This document shows, piece by piece, positions 15,783-20,527 of a stretch of 20,527 nt of DNA; the stretch's first letter is position 1; every line of letters begins with the position of its first letter. Position numbers and translations under genes: made by a program. A model generated the notes under the pieces. It was not told the DNA's origin. It searched no databases and saw nothing but the letters and a program-made list of their open reading frames with translations. The DNA is taken from positions 1 through 20,527 of the forward strand of contig JAAFKL010000442.1 of assembly GCA_021399405.1 (NCBI GenBank), in the 5' to 3' direction. This stretch comes from Candidatus Heimdallarchaeota archaeon (GTDB lineage Archaea; Asgardarchaeota; Heimdallarchaeia; Heimdallarchaeales; Kariarchaeaceae).

Positions 15783-17963
15783 TCATTTATCGAGCAAAGA
15801 AATCATCATATCAACTTCCTTCGCATAATCAAATAGCATTCCGTAATTAACATCTTCTTCAACTATCTCCATCTCTTCACCTTGAGAAAATAAATTAAGT
15901 ATTGAAACTTCGTCTAAACCAGGTTTCAATTTCTTTAATTCTGCAACCAATTCTGAATCGGAAAAGATGAGTGTATCTTTATTCACTAAATTAGCAACAT
16001 ATGTTTTTAATCTCCAGTAATGACCAATAAAACTCTCACGGTATCGTTTGTTATCTTTTTGGGTTGCAAGAGTTAACGCAATAATATGCGCATCCTCTAC
16101 AAATATCTGCTCTTCTTGCTTTTTCTCATACTCATCAATTTTCTTTTTGTATCTATTTCTAAATACCCAGTAAGCAATAAAGAATGAAATTAGAGGTGCT
16201 ATTAGCCCTAATAATGAAAATAGTAGGATTTCTGAACTAGCTACTTCTAGCAAGCTATCGATATCTTGATTCTTTGCTTTTACCGTTTGAAAATCGGTAT
16301 TCAGATTTTCCAAAGCCTCGAGTATATCTACAAATGAGAAGGTTACTTGGGTCTCAAATACATCGTGAAATGCATCCATCAATCGATTTTCATCTGAAAA
16401 TGTAATATTCCAACGTCCATCGATTGTGGTGGAAATCTTCATTTCTATGTTTGGGTCCAATGCCGGAGTTGGAGATGCACTATACAAATATGCCCCATCT
16501 GGTAATATGACAGTATAAGTCATATCTACTCGAAAATACTGTTCTTCAATTGTTTGTAAATTTCCAGGTTTGAAAAATTCAACCCAAAAACGATCTAGGT
16601 AAATAAGGATTTGAGAGTAGTTATATGCCTTATATGATCTTTCAATTACATATGTAAACGTCATTGAAGGGTTGGTTACCTTATAGCGGAACCCTTCGGG
16701 ATCCGGCTCATAAATCAATTCATTATTTTGATCATCCACAACTTCAAATGATTCTACTTCTGAAACATTGGTATATACAAATATCACACTGCGTTCAGTT
16801 GGAAGGGTGATTGTGACTGTTTCAGTTAAACTAAATGCATCATGCAACACATATTCACCTTTCCAAATAACGTTTTCATTGTCTATTTGAGCATTAATCA
16901 TTGTAGGCGCAAATAAACTGGGAAGCAGAATGAAGCCAGTTAATAGCAATGATTTTGTTGGAATTTTTTGGCTTCCTTCTTTCTCTATATCTTGCACGGA
17001 TCTTCTTGGCAGTTCTTTCGCCTTTTGTAAATCAGTTTCAAATTTCTTTCGTGCCATTAAATATGCCAATAGAATACTAAATATTGACGCCAATAGTGCG
17101 AGAGTTGCAATAACTACGAAAGAAGTGTTGAGTAAGTCTAATCTACTTTGTTCATCTTCTAGACGTTGATTCTCAACTTGGTTTTGATACACCTGTTCTG
17201 TAAATTTTAAATAAATATCATCGAAAGCGTAGGTAACTTCTATTGTTAACGGATCATGTTTACTATCTAATGCTCTGTGTTTATATTCCCACGTTAACTG
17301 AAAACGAACGCCTTCTTCTGTTTGGATTCTTTCCAGGACTGGTAAACCATCCTCGATGGGTGCAAAACTAACAATCCCTGCCCCAACAGGTAGAGTAATT
17401 GTATTCTTGTAGTCAACTTTAGCGTAGACATTTTCTCCATCTACTTCAATTGAGAAATCAACTGATTGAGAATTGAAAATGACTATGAACCCTGTATCAT
17501 CAATTATATCTGGATCATAATATGCGGTGATTTCATAGGTAAAGGATCTAGAACCTGGAACAACTAAATATCTATCACTTAATACAGTGACGCAATCTGT
17601 TCCAGTTGGAATTAATTGTTCACCTGATCTTCTAACACAAGTATTGTCTATCGTAAATTGTTTACCAGATTCATAATCCCAGAACTGATCTTTTATGACG
17701 TCTGATGTATTCACAAAGAAATTTAACATAGATCCACCTAGTTGTTCCCAATAAACCAAGCCCCTAAATTGAACAATAGGTCTTTCATCCCCTTCTGCTC
17801 TCTCATACTCTGCTTCTTCTATAATGAATACATCTGTGGGGCTGGATGGAACAATAGGTTCATCATTGTTTATTTGACCACTTGAATGCTGAAGTTGGAT
17901 CAAATGTAACCCCGAGAATGTTAACAAGAAAGTGATGATCCCTAATTTAAGATACTTCATCAT
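15783..17963 (-). CDS. Two-module membrane protein, probable tandem fusion of anchored extracellular domains
   Basis: This 726-aa protein has two similar units. Unit 1: signal peptide (1-29), extracellular beta-rich domain (about 30-260, with one cysteine pair C109/C124 that may form a disulfide), charged helical stalk (VENQRLEDEQSRLD), transmembrane helix 281-303, basic cytoplasmic loop. Unit 2: a signal-like helix (SLLLTGFILLPSLFAP, 338-353), extracellular beta-rich domain (about 359-545), helical stalk, transmembrane helix 577-600 and a cytoplasmic domain of about 125 residues (RYKKKIDEYEKKQEE, then helical). Both units end in a TYAFDDI/TFSFVDI-like strand, stalk, helix and basic patch, suggesting duplication or fusion of two related subunits. 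GAGGT sits 3 nt from the first ATG and 6 nt from the second, so Met2 (17960) may be the true start. The gene directly follows moxR (74-nt gap). I recognise no named family; a surface sensor or client of MoxR is inferred. Confidence 0.83.
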   Translation of the reverse strand: MMKYLKLGIITFLLTFSGLHLIQLQHSSGQINNDEPIVPSSPTDVFIIEEAEYERAEGDERPIVQFRGLVYWEQLGGSMLNFFVNTSDVIKDQFWDYESGKQFTIDNTCVRRSGEQLIPTGTDCVTVLSDRYLVVPGSRSFTYEITAYYDPDIIDDTGFIVIFNSQSVDFSIEVDGENVYAKVDYKNTITLPVGAGIVSFAPIEDGLPVLERIQTEEGVRFQLTWEYKHRALDSKHDPLTIEVTYAFDDIYLKFTEQVYQNQVENQRLEDEQSRLDLLNTSFVVIATLALLASIFSILLAYLMARKKFETDLQKAKELPRRSVQDIEKEGSQKIPTKSLLLTGFILLPSLFAPTMINAQIDNENVIWKGEYVLHDAFSLTETVTITLPTERSVIFVYTNVSEVESFEVVDDQNNELIYEPDPEGFRYKVTNPSMTFTYVIERSYKAYNYSQILIYLDRFWVEFFKPGNLQTIEEQYFRVDMTYTVILPDGAYLYSASPTPALDPNIEMKISTTIDGRWNITFSDENRLMDAFHDVFETQVTFSFVDILEALENLNTDFQTVKAKNQDIDSLLEVASSEILLFSLLGLIAPLISFFIAYWVFRNRYKKKIDEYEKKQEEQIFVEDAHIIALTLATQKDNKRYRESFIGHYWRLKTYVANLVNKDTLIFSDSELVAELKKLKPGLDEVSILNLFSQGEEMEIVEEDVNYGMLFDYAKEVDMMISLLDK

Positions 17964-18037
17964 AAAACCTCAAAATCAATATTCGTCGAACTCCATAATT
18001 GTGAAAACTGCCCAGGATCTCAAATTATCACAACCGA

Positions 18038-19027
18038 TTAAATTGATGGAATTTCCACATTTTTCAATACTCTTGCAATAATTGCCTCTGAGTCAATTCC
18101 TTCAAATTCCCATTCAGGGCTTACAGATACTCTATGTCTTAGGATATCTGGTGCAACTCGTTGGATATCTCCAGGATTAACATAATCGCGGCCCTGCATC
18201 AATGCGTGTGCTTTAGCTCCAATTGCTAACCATAATGAAGCTCTGGGTGAAGCTCCGAGTGTAACTTCTTCACTTTCTCGTGTAGTTGCTGATAATCGAA
18301 CTATATATCTCATTAGCTCTTTTGTAAGGGTTATTTTCTCTCGAACAATTTTTTGAATATTAAGAATTTCTTGTTGATTGATAATGGATTTCAATTTATT
18401 GAGAAGATCATATGGGTCTTCTCCCGATGTGAATCTATCAACAATTTCTACTTCTTCATCCTCAGAGGGATAATCTACAATTATCTTAAACATAAATCGA
18501 TCAACTTGAGCTTCAGGAAGTGGGTATGTCCCTTCTTGTTCAATTGGATTTTGTGTTGCTAATACTAGAAATGGGAGTGGCAACTGGTACACTTTGCTTT
18601 CTAATGATACTTGCTTCTCTTGCATGGATTCAAGCATCGCAGCTTGAGTTTTGGGAGGGGCTCGATTTATTTCATCAGCTAATAATAAATTGGTAAAGAT
18701 TGGTCCTTTTGTAAACTTGAATGAACCATCTCCTGGCTGATAAATACTAACACCAGTAATATCTGAAGGCATAAGATCGGGTGTAAATTGAACTCTAGTA
18801 AACTCTAAATCAAATACTTTCCCTAACGCTCTAACAAGAAGAGTTTTAGCAAGACCTGGTGCTCCTTCCATCAAGATGTGTCCATCACACATGAATGAAA
18901 TTAAGAGTGATTCAATTACTTCATTTTGACCCACAACTACTTTGGCTATTTCTTCTTTAGCTTTTAGAAGCTTACTGGATATCTGATCAATTGTAAGATC
19001 TCCTCCCTTTCCCTTGCGTGAACTCAC
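18038..19027 (-). CDS. moxR: MoxR-family AAA+ ATPase
   Basis: This 329-aa ATPase is full length for the family. Motifs seen are Walker A GAPGLAKT (55-62), the MoxR-specific VQFTPDLMPSDITG (79-92), Walker B LLLADEINR (114-122, D118/E119), sensor 1 LATQNP (156-161), EAQVDRF with the arginine finger region (172-178) and GASPRAS for sensor 2 (258-264). MoxR proteins are cytoplasmic chaperone-like ATPases that help insert cofactors or metals or assemble complexes, and are usually encoded beside DUF58 or von Willebrand proteins, as here. The start appears to be GTG at 19027, within ATGTGA; no ribosome-binding site precedes it. A GGGAGGAG sequence lies inside the coding region (codons 7-9) with no in-frame ATG, GTG or TTG soon after. 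The true start could therefore differ by a few codons without touching the ATPase core. Confidence 0.97.
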   Translation of the reverse strand: MSSRKGKGGDLTIDQISSKLLKAKEEIAKVVVGQNEVIESLLISFMCDGHILMEGAPGLAKTLLVRALGKVFDLEFTRVQFTPDLMPSDITGVSIYQPGDGSFKFTKGPIFTNLLLADEINRAPPKTQAAMLESMQEKQVSLESKVYQLPLPFLVLATQNPIEQEGTYPLPEAQVDRFMFKIIVDYPSEDEEVEIVDRFTSGEDPYDLLNKLKSIINQQEILNIQKIVREKITLTKELMRYIVRLSATTRESEEVTLGASPRASLWLAIGAKAHALMQGRDYVNPGDIQRVAPDILRHRVSVSPEWEFEGIDSEAIIARVLKNVEIPSI

Positions 19028-19070
19028 ATCTTGAATTAGTACATCAGTAGATATGAACCCTTTCGTAGTT

Positions 19071-19080
19071 TTAATTAAAT
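19071..19080 (-). promoter_or_regulatory. Candidate TATA box of the moxR operon
   Basis: The minus strand reads ATTTAATTAA, a fair archaeal TATA box, about 45 nt upstream of the GTG start in the 91-nt gap after the zinc-ribbon gene. It predicts transcription starting near 19048 with a short leader. The gap has no strong terminator for the upstream gene, only a T5 run at 19097-19103 on the minus strand, so read-through from it is possible. Confidence 0.4.
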
Positions 19081-19118
19081 AATGATTTTTTTCCTTCCAA
19101 AAACCGAGACTAGTTTTA

Positions 19119-20099
19119 TCATCTCAAAGCAACAAAGAAACTTTCTCCTAAGATTGCTGCCATCGTGATTCCAAAAGAAAGTAAAAATAATAATAAAGTA
19201 CGATATTTACCAACTGCAGACATTTCCTCATTATATCTTCCAAATCTTGGACTAACATTAGTCAAAGCTAATCCCCCGAGATAAGCTGCAACAAGACGGG
19301 TAAGAATTGTGAGATTGACATCATTAGTATAAAAATAGGCCCAGAGGAAAACAGCTCCAAGTGCTAATGCAATGAATGTTGACTTGAATAGAGTTTTTGG
19401 TCTCACGTATTGTCCGATATATACCGCGCTTGGTACTTGTTGATAGTTAAGCCCCATTTTTGTATTTTCCATTATGTAAACATTCTTCGGGACTGTGGAA
19501 GTTTCCTTATCAATCGTGGTTCTGAAATTTAATGATGTCAAGAAAAACGAAGATAATACTAGCGAAACTGTATAATCAAATGTATCCGCATGAATTATAT
19601 GATTAACACCTTTTTGCTGAAAGATCTTTTTATCGGCACCTGTAAGTATTATCACAATAAGTAGATAAACAGGGAGTGGAAGTATCAAGTCTATAAGTCC
19701 TGGAAACCTATTGTAAATGAGTAAGTATCTGAGAAGATGTGAAAAATAACCCATCAATCCCATCAACAAAACTAATCTAATCTCATTATTTGGAAATAAA
19801 GGTTCCCTTACCTCATTTATTTCACGTGGAGTTATGAAATCTTTAGGAATTTCAGGAGGAACATAGTTAGGTGGATATTGACCTGGGAAGCCCCCAGGAT
19901 CTGTTGTTTGGAAACCTTGATTTGGATCAGTTATGTAACTCGGAGATTGAATTACTTGACTGGGAGGTGACACCTTTGTTTCATCTGTCTCACGGATTTG
20001 TGTCCCACATTTTGAACAAAAATTTATATCAGGCTTAACTGGGTTTCCACAATTTTTGCAGAACCTAGCAACACTATTTTGTGTTTCACCCTGATCCAT
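19119..20099 (-). CDS. Zinc-ribbon multi-pass membrane protein of unknown function
   Basis: This 326-aa protein starts with a zinc ribbon: C14-x2-C17 and C28-x2-C31 (FCKNCGNPVKPDINFCSKCG). A cytoplasmic proline-, glycine- and glutamine-rich linker (about 43-95) follows, then about six hydrophobic helices (near 107-128, 133-153, 175-190, 240-257, 264-282 and 299-323). A polar segment (193-237) separates helices three and four. Zinc-ribbon plus linker plus membrane helices is a common archaeal layout for proteins that hold a membrane domain near a cytoplasmic partner. No protease HExxH or other catalytic motif is seen. It lies directly upstream of moxR on the same strand, separated by 91 nt that contain a TATA-like box, so it may be cotranscribed with the operon or only adjacent to it. 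The ATG at 20099 has GGAG only at a distant 13 nt; leaderless expression is possible. Confidence 0.82.
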   Translation of the reverse strand: MDQGETQNSVARFCKNCGNPVKPDINFCSKCGTQIRETDETKVSPPSQVIQSPSYITDPNQGFQTTDPGGFPGQYPPNYVPPEIPKDFITPREINEVREPLFPNNEIRLVLLMGLMGYFSHLLRYLLIYNRFPGLIDLILPLPVYLLIVIILTGADKKIFQQKGVNHIIHADTFDYTVSLVLSSFFLTSLNFRTTIDKETSTVPKNVYIMENTKMGLNYQQVPSAVYIGQYVRPKTLFKSTFIALALGAVFLWAYFYTNDVNLTILTRLVAAYLGGLALTNVSPRFGRYNEEMSAVGKYRTLLLFLLSFGITMAAILGESFFVALR

Positions 20100-20120
20100 A
20101 TGCTGAATATATCTCCATAC

Positions 20121-20160
20121 AATTTTAATACACCGAAAGTGTTATTTTTGAATATTTAAT
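20121..20160 (-). promoter_or_regulatory. Candidate promoter of the zinc-ribbon membrane protein gene
   Basis: Two TATA-like boxes are seen on the minus strand: ATTAAATATT (20151-20160) and TATTAAAATT (20121-20130). The nearer one would give a leaderless or nearly leaderless transcript beginning around 20100. The farther one would give a leader of about 30 nt that includes GGAG. Confidence 0.35.
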
Positions 20161-20217
20161 TTACATGGTTAAATTTACATATACACTGAGCAGATAATTA
20201 ATAATTGTCTTCAGTAC

Positions 20218-20225
20218 TTTATATA
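20218..20225 (+). promoter_or_regulatory. Strong plus-strand TATA box
   Basis: TTTATATA matches the archaeal TATA consensus well. Transcription would start about 25 nt downstream, near 20248, exactly where the hairpin-rich, higher-G+C stretch begins. This is the only good plus-strand promoter signal in the right-hand part of the window. Confidence 0.5.
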
Positions 20226-20247
20226 CCGGGGTGACAAATGATATAAG

Positions 20248-20462
20248 CTGCAGTCTAAAGATTGCACATTGTACTTACTATCTTTAGCAATATAGGTGTA
20301 AGAGGGCTAGGTAAGCATCTACCTGTCATTTCTTCTTTAGAAGATTTACGGAAAAGCGAGAAACGTACCGAAAAACCATATTGGCTGTCCTACCCTGTTT
20401 TTAAAAAGCAGGAACGCTGGTACTCAGTTCACGGACTGAAAATGATCTACCAGTGAGACCTG
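20248..20462 (+). ncRNA. Candidate structured RNA (hairpin-rich region)
   Basis: Visible pairings in order are: CTAAAGAT (20255-20262) with ATCTTTAG (20280-20287); AGGTA (20309-20313) with TACCT (20320-20324); TCTTC (20331-20335) with GAAGA (20340-20344); CCTGTTTTT (20394-20402) with AAAAAGCAGG (20403-20412, one bulged G); CTGGTA (20417-20422) with TACCAG (20448-20453), enclosing TCAGT (20424-20428) with ACTGA (20435-20439). CAGG (20409-20412) can instead pair with CCTG (20459-20462), extending the last stem. The region has higher G+C than the flanks and follows a TATA box at the right distance. I could not match it to tRNA, SRP RNA, RNase P RNA or a C/D-box RNA. Short stems arise by chance, and a 64-codon frame overlaps it, so this is tentative. 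Confidence 0.3.
20262..20456 (+). CDS. Doubtful short frame, possibly the tail of a decayed mobile-element gene
   Basis: This 64-aa frame starts with TTG and has no ribosome-binding site. Its residues look protein-like (KPYWLSYPVFKKQERWYSVH), with aromatic and basic content seen in transposase C-termini, and its codons (CGG, CGC, CTG, TCC) are richer in G+C than those of its neighbours. The stop codon lies just before the CTGTCCCAAAT repeats, as would fit the end of an insertion sequence. An in-frame stop (TAA, 20256-20258) lies just upstream, so any longer ancestor is broken. I do not recognise a specific family. It competes with the structured-RNA reading of the same stretch. Confidence 0.22.
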   Translation: MHIVLTIFSNIGVRGLGKHLPVISSLEDLRKSEKRTEKPYWLSYPVFKKQERWYSVHGLKMIYQ

Positions 20463-20493
20463 TCCCAAATAAAATGCTAGTACTGTCCCAAAT
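20460..20493 (+). repeat. Two direct copies of CTGTCCCAAAT
   Basis: The 11-bp sequence CTGTCCCAAAT occurs at 20460-20470 and again at 20483-20493, 23 nt apart start to start, in the same orientation. It could be a paired protein-binding site, or repeated ends of a mobile element lying partly outside the window. No other copy was noticed elsewhere in the window. Confidence 0.6.
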
Positions 20494-20527
20494 GGTTGAG
20501 TTCCAAATATCAATCACAATTCGCGCC

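Noticed and set aside
20237..20450. C/D-box guide RNA (ATGATAT, CTGA and ATGATCT resemble boxes)
   Set aside because: The boxes are imperfect, far too widely spaced for an archaeal C/D RNA, and no final D box was found.
20417..20453. tRNA or tRNA fragment (CTGAAAA looks like a phenylalanine anticodon loop)
   Set aside because: The flanking bases do not form an anticodon stem, and no T-loop or acceptor stem could be placed.
1..20527. CRISPR array, rRNA gene or intact insertion sequence
   Set aside because: No regularly spaced repeats, no conserved rRNA motif and no intact transposase frame were found. Only the right edge has a possible mobile-element remnant.

Overview
The window is AT-rich archaeal DNA with 11 well-supported protein genes, 10 of them on the minus strand. 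The archaeal signs are a type II methionine aminopeptidase, a TrmB-type winged helix, TATA-like boxes (TTTAWATA type) before the first genes of transcription units, and GGAGG/GAGGT ribosome-binding sites. The wealth of coiled-coil and multi-domain membrane proteins suggests an Asgard-type lineage, perhaps Heimdallarchaeia- or Lokiarchaeia-like. That placement is an inference from gene style only; no marker gene here proves it.

Layout from left to right. Positions 95-1051 (+) hold methionine aminopeptidase, which ends tail-to-tail, with a 4-bp overlap, against the first minus-strand unit. That unit (8293 down to 1048) encodes an AAA/STAND-like ATPase with a TPR-like C-terminus, a 434-aa protein that is almost all coiled coil, and a 1409-aa protein. 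The 1409-aa protein has a TrmB winged helix at its N-terminus and a TrmB/PLD-like domain at its C-terminus, separated by about 1,180 residues of coiled coil. I do not recognise this trio as a named system, and it is the best candidate here for an undescribed one.

A 185-nt gap with its own TATA-like box separates it from a second minus-strand unit (19027 down to 8485). This unit encodes a MoxR AAA ATPase, a 726-aa double-module membrane protein, a small secreted anchored protein, an eight-helix membrane protein, a DUF58/von Willebrand protein with an intact metal site, a secreted CARDB-like anchored protein, and a 775-aa membrane protein combining a degenerate CPBP-like region with HEAT repeats. 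Most junctions from 17963 to 8485 are overlaps or gaps of 10 nt or less, so these genes are probably cotranscribed. MoxR plus DUF58 is a known pairing in envelope or complex-maturation operons. The five other membrane or secreted partners look lineage-specific, so the unit is probably a MoxR-driven cell-surface assembly or sensing apparatus.

Upstream of MoxR is a zinc-ribbon multi-pass membrane protein (19119-20099, minus). The last 430 nt contain no confident gene. They hold a good plus-strand TATA box, a hairpin-rich, higher-G+C stretch that may be a structured RNA or a remnant of a mobile-element gene, and two direct copies of an 11-bp repeat.
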